From the NCBI GenBank assembly GCA_964631605.1, contig CAZVYG010000079.1, positions 1 to 23,101 of the forward strand: a stretch of DNA of 23,101 nt, in the 5' to 3' direction. Origin of the DNA: JARKQH01 sp964631605. GTDB taxonomy: Bacteria; Verrucomicrobiota; Verrucomicrobiia; Limisphaerales; UBA8199. Both the position numbers and the translations under genes were made by a program. Position 1 is the first letter of the stretch, and each line of letters begins with the position of its first letter. Under the pieces are notes generated by a model. It was given only the letters and a program-made list of their open reading frames with translations, was not told the origin of the DNA and made no database searches. Below, piece after piece: positions 6,653 through 15,640 of this stretch.

Positions 6653-8023
6653 TTAGGACAGCTCCGTGGTGCCGTAGGTCAACACGGGCACTTCCTTGCC
6701 GGAGGCATCAGTAATCTTGCGGGTCTTCTCATCAAAGAGGCAGGTGATGCGCAACCGGTCGGCCATCTCCGCGAGGGAAATCACGGTCTGAACCCGGATC
6801 GCCAGCTCGATGTTGGCGTTGGGCTGTTTGCCCGAGCGAATGCAGTCGAACCAGTTCTTTTCATGCACGCGGATGTCTTCGGGCTGAAGGCCGGTGAAGG
6901 TCTCGGGGTCAATTTCCTCGGCAAACTCCTTCTCGGGCACCAACTCGATGCGCTCGCCGCTGCTGCCGATGTTCATCGTGGCGGCATGGCCGTAAATGGC
7001 AAAGCCCGGGCTCTTGGCGTTGACGGTGCTGCACGTGACGGTAACCATGTACCCGCTGGGGAACTCGGCCAGCAGTTGGATGTGCTCGGGCACATCGCGC
7101 ACCGGGGTGCCGGGAACGGTTTTGTCCGTCAGCACGTTCTTGGTGCCGATGCAGCAGACCCGCGAAGGGAATTCCGGGTTGCCCGAGGCCAACATTAGCG
7201 GATGCAGCCGGTGCGGCACGAGGTCGCCCAGCAACCCCGAACAATACTGGTAGTACTTCCGCCAGCGGTGGAAATGTTCGGCGCTGAACGGCTCGCGCTT
7301 CTTCACCGGCCCAAGCCACTTCTCCCAGTCAATGTTCTCGGCGGTGGACTCGCTTTCAATCATGTAATTCCATTCGCCCTTGAGGCTGTTGCGGCAGTAA
7401 TAGCCCTGGCCCCAGACCAGCTTGCCAATGCCGCCCTTCTGAATCAGTTCGGCGCACTTGTGCCAGCCGGCCGCCGAGCAACCCTGCGAGCCAACCTGGA
7501 AGATTTTGCCGGTCTTCTTGACGGTGTCATAGACTTTGAACGCCTCATCCAGATAGCGCGTCAGCGGCTTCTCACAATACACATGCTTGCCGGCGTTCAT
7601 CGCGTCTATGCACATCTGCGCGTGCAGCGGGTCGTGCGTCGCGATCAGCACCGCATCCACGTCCTTGCGCTCCAGCATCTGGCGGTAGTCCACGCTCAGG
7701 TCGCTGTCTTTCAACCCGGCCTTTTCCTTGGCCCAGGTCCGGCGCTTGTTGAAAACGTCGCACGCGGCCACGACCACCGTGTTGTTCTCGTTGGCCTTTT
7801 CGTGGATGCCCTGGAGATGGTTCTGGCCAATGCCATAGCCGACCCCGATGATGCCCACCCGGATGCGGTCATTGGCGCCCAGAACTCCCGTCGAGGGGGC
7901 CTGCGCGTAAAGCGGACTTTTCAGCCACGACGTCGCCGCAACCGCGGCTGCCGCGGTGGCTGATTTCTTGAGAAACTCGCGGCGGGCAACCCCGCTGCGG
8001 GAAGGTGCGTTTGGTCTTTCCAT
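6653..8023 (-). CDS. Tat-exported Gfo/Idh/MocA family oxidoreductase
   Basis: A 456-residue protein. The N-terminus SGVARREFLKKSATAAAAVAA (twin Arg at 14-15, then a weakly hydrophobic Ala-rich stretch and a possible cleavage after about residue 42) is a Tat signal, so it is probably exported folded with its cofactor. The Rossmann fold starts at DRIRVGIIGVGYGIGQNHL, with the GxGxxG-type loop at 60-66, and EKPLTR (151-156) is the family's conserved Lys-Pro motif. The C-terminal alpha/beta part includes WRKYYQYCSGLLGDLVPHRLHPLMLASG (dehydrogenase substrate-side region). Family members oxidise or reduce sugars, inositols or glycosides with NAD(P); Tat-exported members are abundant in Verrucomicrobia and Planctomycetes, and most lack a known substrate. 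It is followed by a strong hairpin and preceded by the NamZ-fusion gene on the same strand, 163 bases away. Confidence 0.93.
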   Translation of the reverse strand: MERPNAPSRSGVARREFLKKSATAAAAVAATSWLKSPLYAQAPSTGVLGANDRIRVGIIGVGYGIGQNHLQGIHEKANENNTVVVAACDVFNKRRTWAKEKAGLKDSDLSVDYRQMLERKDVDAVLIATHDPLHAQMCIDAMNAGKHVYCEKPLTRYLDEAFKVYDTVKKTGKIFQVGSQGCSAAGWHKCAELIQKGGIGKLVWGQGYYCRNSLKGEWNYMIESESTAENIDWEKWLGPVKKREPFSAEHFHRWRKYYQYCSGLLGDLVPHRLHPLMLASGNPEFPSRVCCIGTKNVLTDKTVPGTPVRDVPEHIQLLAEFPSGYMVTVTCSTVNAKSPGFAIYGHAATMNIGSSGERIELVPEKEFAEEIDPETFTGLQPEDIRVHEKNWFDCIRSGKQPNANIELAIRVQTVISLAEMADRLRITCLFDEKTRKITDASGKEVPVLTYGTTELS

Positions 8024-8186
8024 AAAGTATTGTGATTATGATTTCAGCATCTCTGCAACTAACTGACGCAGATTACCCCATCCGGATTCAAGGTCAATGA
8101 CGCAAATACGGCAGTTAAACGCCACGACAGGGCGCGAAGCGCGCCGGGCGCGTTTGGAAGTTTCCCGCCCAAGCCGGGTTGTTCCC

Positions 8187-10568
8187 TCAGTAGAGGAGGT
8201 ATTGGGCCCGCCGCTTTTGGAACTCGTCAAGGCCGGCCTGCCACGTGGCGCGGATTTCCGCCAGCGATTGGTCGGCGCGAAGCGCCTCGAGTGTCGCCGG
8301 GTGCAACAGAAGATGCTTGATTTTGTCCAGCGGGAATTGCCCCGGGTAAAGGCGGTGGAGCGTCTTGGCCAGGAGCAAACCCACATCCACAACCGGGCAG
8401 CGGTCCCGGTCGGTTAGGAGCAGATACACTCCCCCGCAAGGCTGGTCTTTATGCACGCTGGCCTTGGGCGTGAAGCGAATGGGCACAAACCGGATTCCCG
8501 GCAGCGCGGCGCGATTCAATTCCTCCGCCAGCTTCACGTCGTTAATGTAAGGCGCGCCAACGACCTCGAAAGGCGTGTCGGTTCCGCGGCCGACCGACAC
8601 CGCGCTCTCGAGCAATCCGACGCCCGGGTAAAGGATGGCCTCCTTAAGGTTGCGCATGTTGGGCGAGGGATTGGTCCACGGCAGCCCGGTTTCGTCGAAC
8701 CAGAGCGTGCGGCGCCAGTTCTCCAGCGGAATGACCTCGAGTTCGGCTTTGCTGTTGCGCTCGGCATTGAACATCCGCGCCAGTTCCCCAACGGTCATCC
8801 CGTGGCGGAGCGGAAGGGTGTGAAACCCCACAAAGCTGGTGTTCTCCGTCAGCACCGGCCCCTCAATCACGGAACCGTTAATGGTGTTGTCCCGATCGAG
8901 GATGTAAATCTTCCTGCCGGCCTCCCCGGCCGCTTCGATCGCCAGCCCCATTGTGGAAATATAGGTGTAAAACCGGCAGCCGATGTCCTGAATATCGAAC
9001 ACCAGCGCATCAATCCCCTGCAACTGATCGGGCCTGGGTTTTCTTACCTCGCCATACAGGCTGTAGATCGGCAGCCCCGTAACCTCGTCCACGCTGTCGC
9101 CAATCTTCTCATCCAACGCCCCACGGATGCCGTGCTCGGGGCTGAAGAGGATTTTGAGCTCGACACCCGGAGCGTTCTTCAAAAGATCAATGGTCGGGTT
9201 CCGAGCGCGGTCATGACCCGTGTGGTTGGTGATCAAGCCGATCTTCTTTCCTTTGAGCGGGGCGAAATTTTGTTTCACCAGCACATCAATCCCGTTAAGG
9301 GTGTGGGCGGAGCCGGCCTTTGGGTCGGGCGTCGTTCCGGCGCCGGCGGCATCCCCCTCGGCGCGCGGCGGGAGCGCTCCCGGCACACTCGCAAAGTTGA
9401 AATCCTTGATGGCTTCGGCGGCGAGCGTGCCAAGTTTCGCTCGCAGGGCCAGCACCGAGCCTGCCTCGGTGGGGTGGTTCCGGTTGGAAAGGAAAATCAC
9501 GAAGCTGCGCGAGAAAGGGTCAATCCACAGCGAGGTGCCCGTCCAGCCTGTGTGGCCATAGGACCCGAGCGGGAACAGTCGCCCGCGCGGCCCGCTGTAA
9601 CCGGAGTCAATGTCCCACCCCAGGCCGCGCCGGACCATGACGGTTGAAGGCGTTTGGACGCTGGTGATCAGCCGCACCGTCTCCGGCTTGAACACGCGAA
9701 CGCCGTCCAGCTCCCCAAGGTTGAGCAGCATGCGCGCATACCGGGCCAGGTCGGCGGCGGTGGTGAACAAACCCGCGTGGCCGGCCACGCCCCCCATTTT
9801 CCGGGCGGTCGGATCGTGAACCACCCCCCGATACGGCGTGCCATTGACAACCTCGGTGGGCGCGATCCGGGCTCGCTTGGACTCCGGCGGCAGGTAACCG
9901 GTGTCGCGCATCTTCAGCGGACCGTAGATCTCGCTCGCGACGAAGTCCTGCAATGGTTTGCGGCTGACGCGCTCGACGATGGCGCCCAGCACGATGAAAT
10001 TAATATCACTGTACCGAAAGGCCGTTCCCGGCGCAGTCTGCAGTTTCTCTTCCGCCGCTTTTTGGATCGCCGCCTGCCTGCCGCTCCAGTCGGAGCGGGT
10101 CTCGATGCCGGCACGAAGACCGGAGGTGTGCGTGAGCAGTTGCCGCACCGTAATCGCCTCTTTCCCTCCGCCGTTGAACTCGGGAAGATATTTCTGAGCG
10201 GGGGCATCCAGGACGATTTGTCCCCGCTCGACCAGCCGCATGATCGCCGGGGTGCAGGCAACCACCTTGGTCAGGGAGGCGGCGTCGAAAATCGTGTCGG
10301 CTGACATGGGCTCGGCCGCGGGCACCAGCGCCCGATTGCCGTACGCCTTCTGGTAGATAACGCCGTTGTGTTCGAGCCAAAGAACACCTCCCGGGCATTT
10401 CTTGTCCGCAATCGCCTGCTCGATGGCCGCGTCCATCTCCGCCAGCTTGGCCGGATAGAAGCTGCTGTCCGCCGATGGCGGAGGTGGGGTGGTCTTGCAG
10501 GCGTTGAGACAGAGTCCGGCCAGCGCCAGGGCCAGCAACGGCGAATTCCGCAACCGATGATTGCTCAT
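8187..10568 (-). CDS. Lipoprotein fusing a serine beta-lactamase/AmiE-like domain to a NamZ (DUF1343) exo-muramidase domain
   Basis: A 793-residue protein, using ATG 10568 so that it begins with a lipoprotein signal (hydrophobic 10-20, lipobox LNAC with Cys24). An ATG 11 codons upstream is possible but spoils the signal. Residues about 40-395 are a class C beta-lactamase-type serine hydrolase: SLTK (98-101, catalytic Ser and Lys), YSD (186-188) and HTG (339-341, the KTG equivalent). After a Pro/Ala/Gly linker (about 395-422), residues 424-793 form a complete DUF1343/NamZ (GH171) domain: GLITNHTG (444-451), FSPEHGIRG (475-483), YSLYG, DIQDIGCRFYTYI (525-537), a GRGTDTPFE motif and the usual RAQYLLY end. 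NamZ removes terminal MurNAc from peptidoglycan chains. B. subtilis keeps such enzymes as separate neighbours (AmiE and NamZ), so this protein probably recycles peptidoglycan at the outer membrane. The substrate of the N-terminal domain is inferred. Confidence 0.9.
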   Translation of the reverse strand: MSNHRLRNSPLLALALAGLCLNACKTTPPPPSADSSFYPAKLAEMDAAIEQAIADKKCPGGVLWLEHNGVIYQKAYGNRALVPAAEPMSADTIFDAASLTKVVACTPAIMRLVERGQIVLDAPAQKYLPEFNGGGKEAITVRQLLTHTSGLRAGIETRSDWSGRQAAIQKAAEEKLQTAPGTAFRYSDINFIVLGAIVERVSRKPLQDFVASEIYGPLKMRDTGYLPPESKRARIAPTEVVNGTPYRGVVHDPTARKMGGVAGHAGLFTTAADLARYARMLLNLGELDGVRVFKPETVRLITSVQTPSTVMVRRGLGWDIDSGYSGPRGRLFPLGSYGHTGWTGTSLWIDPFSRSFVIFLSNRNHPTEAGSVLALRAKLGTLAAEAIKDFNFASVPGALPPRAEGDAAGAGTTPDPKAGSAHTLNGIDVLVKQNFAPLKGKKIGLITNHTGHDRARNPTIDLLKNAPGVELKILFSPEHGIRGALDEKIGDSVDEVTGLPIYSLYGEVRKPRPDQLQGIDALVFDIQDIGCRFYTYISTMGLAIEAAGEAGRKIYILDRDNTINGSVIEGPVLTENTSFVGFHTLPLRHGMTVGELARMFNAERNSKAELEVIPLENWRRTLWFDETGLPWTNPSPNMRNLKEAILYPGVGLLESAVSVGRGTDTPFEVVGAPYINDVKLAEELNRAALPGIRFVPIRFTPKASVHKDQPCGGVYLLLTDRDRCPVVDVGLLLAKTLHRLYPGQFPLDKIKHLLLHPATLEALRADQSLAEIRATWQAGLDEFQKRRAQYLLY

Positions 10569-10623
10569 TGACTTATTAAACCGCGCCACCCCCACGGGCA
10601 CAACGACAAATCCAAAGCAAAGG

Positions 10624-10649
10624 GAGCGGCCCCCGACAGCCAGCCGCTC
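10624..10649 (-). terminator. Hairpin downstream of the GH38 gene
   Basis: GAGCGGC (10624-10630) pairs with GCCGCTC (10643-10649) across 12 bases, 41 bases beyond the GH38 stop. Read leftward, the stem is followed by CCCTTTGCTTTGGATTTG, a broken T-rich tail. It probably ends the MFS-GH38 transcript before the NamZ-fusion gene. Confidence 0.5.
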
Positions 10650-10689
10650 TGCCCGCAGATTCCGGATTTATTCCGCGAGCCCGACGGAC

Positions 10690-13600
10690 TCAGTTCTCCC
10701 ACTCCGCCCGCAGAGTCACCAGCGAATGCGCCGGCACCTCAACCGAGTCCCCGCATGCCTGGCGGGGCCGTTCGCTGTTGTCGCTAAAAAACACCCTGGC
10801 GGGCCTGGGTTCCGACCAGGCGAGGGTGACTTTCTCTGCCTTGTCCGACAATCCAAAGAGCCGCAGGACCATGCCTTTGCCGTCGTCGCTCGGCTTGAGG
10901 GCGCTCACCATGACGCTGTGATTGGACAGTCGCACCGGCGCCTGGGGCAGGGGCCCCCGCGCCGGCAGCACGAGCAGCGGTTGACCGCATTCCACGCCAA
11001 GCTGGGTGGCCGCCGCCTCTGAGTATCTATCTTGATGCGGGAAGATAAAGTACCGAAAGACTGTGTCCCCCTCCTGCTCGGCGCGGTAGTTGGTGTGCCA
11101 ATGATTGTTCATCGCCCACGAATACAGCGTCGGTGAAGGCTCGAGGTGCTCCATCCAATGGCGAATGTCCGAGAGGGACCCGATCAGGTTGGCGGTGATC
11201 CCCCCGATTTGCACCAGGGGCGCATCCGGTGTCACCCAGGTCACGCCATAGTCATCGTTGGAAATGTCCACCCAGCGCTGCACCGTGAACCAGTTCCTGC
11301 ACGCGCCCGGAATCTGATCGGTTTCCGGCCGAACCACCGCCCAGGGCACATCCATCCGCACCACCCCGCCGGGCACGCTGAAACCAAACCCAAAATGCAC
11401 TCCGTCCTTGGCGCGCACCGGCGCTTTGTCCACCCGGTTGATTACCTCGACGTAGTTCCGCACCGCATGCAAACGCACCTCCCGCGTCAACCGGCGGCAA
11501 CCGGGCGCTTCGGACTCGACGACCAGGGAAGCGATCAGGGGGCCTTTTTCCTTGACTGCAATTTTGACCGGCCCGTTGCGTTGCAACCCGTTCAAATCAC
11601 TGCCGGGCAGATAGAAATAATCATTCAGCGCCGTCGCCGCCTTGCCGTCCACCAGCTCGCGCTCGCCGTAAACGAGGCTGGCGATGCCGCCCGTCTTTTC
11701 ATCCAGCCGCAACCGAATGGCCGGCGCCAGGGTGGAGGCGGGAGCCGAAAGCGTCAGACCCTCAACCCGCGCCGCCGGAAAGTCGGCGGGCAGTTTTGCG
11801 GGCGCGCCCCGCGTGATGTAAAACCGTTCGGCGCCAAAGCTGGATACTGTCGGACGGAACACCAGTTCGCCCGTGGTCAGACGTTGGGACACAAGCTTCG
11901 CCGCGTCTTCTCTTGCATCCTGCGAAACCGCATCGCCCGCCCGTGACAACTCGGGCGGCGCCACCGCCAGCGCCCAGGGCAAACCGAAGCCGGTGGTGTT
12001 GACAACGTCAATCACATCCGCCTGGGTCGCGGACGGCGCCGACGGCGCGGCGCCGCGGCTCGCGTTGGCTGCCGTCAGCAAGTCGCGCGACTGGCGGTCC
12101 GCGTCCAGGGCGTTGGCCTGCTTGATGGCCCACTGGCTCTTGACGAACGGATGATCCGGCTCGCTGATGCTGTTATGGGCGCCCCAGGTATGCTCGTCAT
12201 ACAGCACCACATTCCGCCAAGCCGTGTAAAAATCGCCGAGCGGATAGGCTTTCCGGTTGAACAGCGCGAACAAGGTCTCCGCCTGCACCAGCCGCTCGGC
12301 GGAGGCTCGGTTCAAGGCTGTTTCCCGCGCGCTGGACGCCGCGCCATCCTCCCAATACGGAGTGAAGTCGCCTCTGGCGGTGGGCAGTTTGTCGCCATAA
12401 CGCTTTTCGAAATCCCGGAACATCTCGGCGGTGGTCGCAATCACCAGCTTCGGAAACGCGCGCTTTTCGTTCCAGGCCTTCACCTGGTCGGCGAAGTTGA
12501 CGTCCGGCGCGCCGTTGTCGCCCAGACAATGCCGCACCTGCACGTAGTCGTACGCGTAACCTTTGTCCTCCAATTGCCGCAGGTAATCCAGGAGCTTTGG
12601 CTCCGACTGAAACACTTGATAATAGCCGGTGCCGGTCATCCACACGAGCACCTTGTCCCTGCCGTTGGGGCCGATCCACCAGAACGGCTTGTCCCCCCAC
12701 GCGGCAGCCGTGCGCCCGATCCGGTCGCCGCCGTTCGGTCCAATGCTGAAATACTTCACCCCGCTGTGGGCGAAGGCCGGCACGACGCCCCAGGTATAGC
12801 CCGGCACATCCGTGATCATCGCGGACTCGACCCGCACCCCGCTCCGCTCGGTCAGTTCGGTCGCCAGCCGCAGCAGGCGCAAGAACTCCTCGGGCCGGCA
12901 AAGACCCGTCAGCATGTTGCCGTAGAGGGCGTCGAGGCCGACCTGGCCGGCTTTCACCGCGTCAAAAAAGACCTGCCGTTTCTCCGGCGATGCCTGTCGC
13001 AGGTAACTGTCCACCGCCCAGAGCACTTCCACGTTCCATTTGAATCGCGCCCCCTCCGGGTAGGCGGCCGACTTGCGCGCCGCTTCCATCGCCATCTCCA
13101 GGTATTTCCACTGCGCCTTTTCCACATCGGTCTGCACATGCGTATAGCCGATGTCCACATGCGAGTGCGGCAGCAGGTAAACCACCCACTTGCGCACCGG
13201 CTTAAGCACGATTGGTTTCGCGGCCAGAGTCTTGCCGCCCGCTTCCAAAACCAAGTCGCCCGCCGTTTCCCGACTCACCGCCGGCACGGCCAGTTCGATT
13301 TCCTGCGCGGCGTTGCGCAGCGTGACTCGCTTGGGTTCCACCCCTGGCAGGCGAACCACCGCCTCGGTTTCCTCGCCCAGATGACGCACCATAAACTGCA
13401 CTGGTTGGCGGTATTGCCCCTCGACGCCCGTGAGTATGGGAGGCGTTCGCACCGCGCCCAACACAGTTCCGCTCACGTCCGCAAGCTGCGTTCCCACCGG
13501 CGCCTCCAGACTGACACAGTCGTAAAGCACCCAGCTTCCGGACAGCGTGGTGATCGTAACTTCGTTCGCGCCGGCTTTCAGCCAATCGGGGTTGAACGCA

Positions 13601-14148
13601 AGGTTGTACACACCGGCCCGCCCCTCCGCGGGTTTGCCGTGAATGGTTTGATCACCAGCGCCTCCCTGCGGCTGGTAATGGCTCACACGGCCATTGATCG
13701 AAATTTGCAGCCGGGGCGGAAAGGCCTGATGGGCGTCCAGCAACTTGAGTTGCAGGCGGCAGGAGCCGTCCGCGGGAACCGTCTTCAGCCCGAAAACAAT
13801 GCTGAAGGTGTGCGGTCTGCCGCCGGCCCAGCCGTCCGCCGGCCCGGGATGGGCGTACGGCCAGTCCCGTTTTGCTTCCGACTTCCCGACTACGAAAAAG
13901 CCGTCCTCTCGAAAGTCGCCATACCGGTTCGGCGCCAGCGCAAACTCGCCGTTGTCCCCGTCCGGTTTCCCAATCTGCCAAAGAATCGCCGTGTCCTTTT
14001 CAGCCGCCGCCGCGCCGGCTGCCAAAACCAGGGCCAGGACCAATCCCCCTCCGAACAGACCCGACGGCCGTCCTGGCGTCCGGCTGCGGCTTCGATCGAA
14101 TAGTTCGCTGGCGCCAGTTGGAATCCGCCGAATCAGTTGTGTCATCAT
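10690..14148 (-). CDS. Secreted GH38 alpha-mannosidase with an N-terminal lyase-type beta-sandwich domain
   Basis: A 1152-residue protein starting at ATG 14148; the upstream extension would lie wholly inside the MFS gene. The signal peptide has a long basic n-region and a core GGGLVLALVLAAGAAAA (33-49). Residues about 52-215 begin WQIGKPDGDNGEF and resemble the C-terminal beta-sandwich (domain III) of rhamnogalacturonan lyases (PL4), probably a carbohydrate-binding module. The GH38 catalytic part starts at WVVYLLPHSHVDIGYTH (321-337), where His328, His330 and Asp332 fit the zinc site, and continues with ITDVPGYTWG (445-454), whose Asp447 is a candidate nucleophile. A large C-terminal beta domain follows. 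GH38 enzymes hydrolyse alpha-mannosides from glycans. Its start overlaps the MFS stop (ATGA), implying translational coupling; a hairpin follows. The family call is firm, the exact substrate unknown. Confidence 0.92.
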   Translation of the reverse strand: MMTQLIRRIPTGASELFDRSRSRTPGRPSGLFGGGLVLALVLAAGAAAAEKDTAILWQIGKPDGDNGEFALAPNRYGDFREDGFFVVGKSEAKRDWPYAHPGPADGWAGGRPHTFSIVFGLKTVPADGSCRLQLKLLDAHQAFPPRLQISINGRVSHYQPQGGAGDQTIHGKPAEGRAGVYNLAFNPDWLKAGANEVTITTLSGSWVLYDCVSLEAPVGTQLADVSGTVLGAVRTPPILTGVEGQYRQPVQFMVRHLGEETEAVVRLPGVEPKRVTLRNAAQEIELAVPAVSRETAGDLVLEAGGKTLAAKPIVLKPVRKWVVYLLPHSHVDIGYTHVQTDVEKAQWKYLEMAMEAARKSAAYPEGARFKWNVEVLWAVDSYLRQASPEKRQVFFDAVKAGQVGLDALYGNMLTGLCRPEEFLRLLRLATELTERSGVRVESAMITDVPGYTWGVVPAFAHSGVKYFSIGPNGGDRIGRTAAAWGDKPFWWIGPNGRDKVLVWMTGTGYYQVFQSEPKLLDYLRQLEDKGYAYDYVQVRHCLGDNGAPDVNFADQVKAWNEKRAFPKLVIATTAEMFRDFEKRYGDKLPTARGDFTPYWEDGAASSARETALNRASAERLVQAETLFALFNRKAYPLGDFYTAWRNVVLYDEHTWGAHNSISEPDHPFVKSQWAIKQANALDADRQSRDLLTAANASRGAAPSAPSATQADVIDVVNTTGFGLPWALAVAPPELSRAGDAVSQDAREDAAKLVSQRLTTGELVFRPTVSSFGAERFYITRGAPAKLPADFPAARVEGLTLSAPASTLAPAIRLRLDEKTGGIASLVYGERELVDGKAATALNDYFYLPGSDLNGLQRNGPVKIAVKEKGPLIASLVVESEAPGCRRLTREVRLHAVRNYVEVINRVDKAPVRAKDGVHFGFGFSVPGGVVRMDVPWAVVRPETDQIPGACRNWFTVQRWVDISNDDYGVTWVTPDAPLVQIGGITANLIGSLSDIRHWMEHLEPSPTLYSWAMNNHWHTNYRAEQEGDTVFRYFIFPHQDRYSEAAATQLGVECGQPLLVLPARGPLPQAPVRLSNHSVMVSALKPSDDGKGMVLRLFGLSDKAEKVTLAWSEPRPARVFFSDNSERPRQACGDSVEVPAHSLVTLRAEWEN

Positions 14149-15461
14149 AACGTTTTGCGCTCTGAATAAACCGAAGTGGCCTCGGTGGCAAGGCCCTTGG
14201 CGGCGGCCGGCGTTGGCGTTCCCACGCACAACCGTTGCACGACCACGACCGTGGTGGCCAAAAGCAACACGGCGCAAACCAAATACGGCACTGGCGGAGA
14301 GTAATGCAGAATCGTGGTGGCGAACACCGGCCCGAGAATCCGCGCAAGGCTGCCGGCGCTCTGGGCGACCCCCAAGGTTGCCCCTTGCTCATGCTCGGAG
14401 GTCAGGTTCGACATCAGACCGAACAGGGGAGGGCGGGTGAGGCTGGTCCCAATCGAAAGCAGCCCCAGCGCGGCCAGCATCCAGCGCCAGGACTGCCCGT
14501 CCGCGCTGAAAATCACACCCCACGACAAATGCGCCTCGCCCTTGATAAACGGCAGCGGCGCCAGGCTCAACGCGCTCAGCACCAGGCTCAACGCGATCAA
14601 CCGCGGCTCGCCCATGGTCTTCACCAGCCGGCCGATGGCGCCTCCCTGCACCACCGCGCCAATAATGCCGCAGTAGGCAAAGAGGTAAACCACCGTCGCC
14701 GCCGCGGCCTCGTCCGAGTGGAGGTCCAGTTTGAAATTATCGGTCACCACCAGCGGCAGGGTGCTCTCAAAACAACTGAAGCAAAAGGTCGCCAGGAAAA
14801 AAACAATGACCAGCAGACCCACCCGCGGCTGGCGAAGAGTGTGAACCCACTGGTCCAGGTGCGGCCGCGCGGGGGCCCGCTCCGAACCGGGTTTCCGGCT
14901 CTCCTGAAGAATCGAAAGCGCGAGGAAAAAGTTCGCCGTGCAGAGCCCGGCGGCAACCCACCCCGGCCCCGCATGGCCCCAATACTTGAGGCTGATGCCG
15001 CCCAGAATCGGCCCGAAAATGAAACCCAGCCCAAACGCCATCCCGATCAAACCCATGCGGCGGGACCGGATTTCCGGCGGGCTGATGTCCGCAATGTAGG
15101 CTTGCGCCACCGTGATATTCCCGCCGCAAATGCCCGCAAAAACCCGGGACAAAACCATCAGGCCGAGCGCCGCCGTGTGATTTTCCAGCGCCGCGCTCAG
15201 CGCGAACAACACGTAGGAAAACGCCGCCCCTGCCGTGCTCAAGAGCAGAATCGGCCGCCGGCCATGTTGGTCCGAAAGCCGACCCCAGATGGGCGCAAAC
15301 AGAAACTGCATCGCCGAAAATGAGGCGATGATCACCCCGATCACGAACCCATGCGCCCCAAAATGCCGGCTGTAAACGGGCACCAGCGGAACCACAATCC
15401 CAAACCCTATGAGGTCAATGAAGACCGTGAGGAAGATGACCAGCAGCGAGGGTCTTCTCAT
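14145..15461 (-). CDS. MFS transporter of the drug:H+ antiporter (TetA-like) type
   Basis: A 438-residue membrane protein with about 12 hydrophobic segments. TM1 reads FLTVFIDLIGFGIVVPLVPVY, the 'D..G.G...P..P' signature of DHA1/TetA-like carriers. Loop 2-3 holds motif A, GRLSDQHGRRP (60-70). TM5 contains GFIFGPILGG (146-155), the antiporter motif C, so export in exchange for protons is more likely than sugar uptake. It is the first gene of a two-gene unit: its TGA stop overlaps the GH38 start. The pairing with a secreted alpha-mannosidase is unusual for a drug-efflux type, so the substrate might be a sugar or glycoconjugate; that is inference. It starts 283 bases from the divergent pseudouridine synthase gene. 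Confidence 0.92.
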   Translation of the reverse strand: MRRPSLLVIFLTVFIDLIGFGIVVPLVPVYSRHFGAHGFVIGVIIASFSAMQFLFAPIWGRLSDQHGRRPILLLSTAGAAFSYVLFALSAALENHTAALGLMVLSRVFAGICGGNITVAQAYIADISPPEIRSRRMGLIGMAFGLGFIFGPILGGISLKYWGHAGPGWVAAGLCTANFFLALSILQESRKPGSERAPARPHLDQWVHTLRQPRVGLLVIVFFLATFCFSCFESTLPLVVTDNFKLDLHSDEAAAATVVYLFAYCGIIGAVVQGGAIGRLVKTMGEPRLIALSLVLSALSLAPLPFIKGEAHLSWGVIFSADGQSWRWMLAALGLLSIGTSLTRPPLFGLMSNLTSEHEQGATLGVAQSAGSLARILGPVFATTILHYSPPVPYLVCAVLLLATTVVVVQRLCVGTPTPAAAKGLATEATSVYSERKTL

Positions 15462-15529
15462 GCCACGCTCGCCCCCGCCCGCTCCGCCGGTTTATCTAAA
15501 TCGCTTAACAGCATCGTAAGAGTCTATTT

Positions 15530-15544
15530 CGGAACTGCGTTCCG
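15530..15544. promoter_or_regulatory. Short perfect inverted repeat upstream of the MFS-GH38 operon
   Basis: CGGAAC (15530-15535) and GTTCCG (15539-15544) flank TGC, 69 bases upstream of the MFS start. The size and position suit an operator for a dimeric regulator, but a chance palindrome cannot be excluded and no regulator gene lies beside it. Confidence 0.25.
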
Positions 15545-15640
15545 TCAAGAGGCCGCCCAGGCCTGTCCCCGGCACCACCCAACACCGCCCGAAGGTCCAA
15601 CCGCTGCGCGGAATGCCCCCGGCACGCCGCCCGGACGCCC

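Noticed and set aside
5795..7198. A 467-codon plus-strand frame across apbE and the oxidoreductase gene
   Set aside because: It crosses the intergenic hairpin and both conserved minus-strand genes, and its translation resembles no family.
8131..8145. GGCGCG/CGCGCC hairpin downstream of the NamZ-fusion gene
   Set aside because: Only six base pairs with a 3-base loop and no T-rich tail; likely chance in GC-rich sequence.
12151..14103. A 650-codon open frame on the plus strand, antisense to the GH38 gene
   Set aside because: High GC content leaves long antisense frames open; the translation is His/Arg/Gln-rich, has no recognisable domain, and the opposite strand encodes an unmistakable GH38 enzyme.
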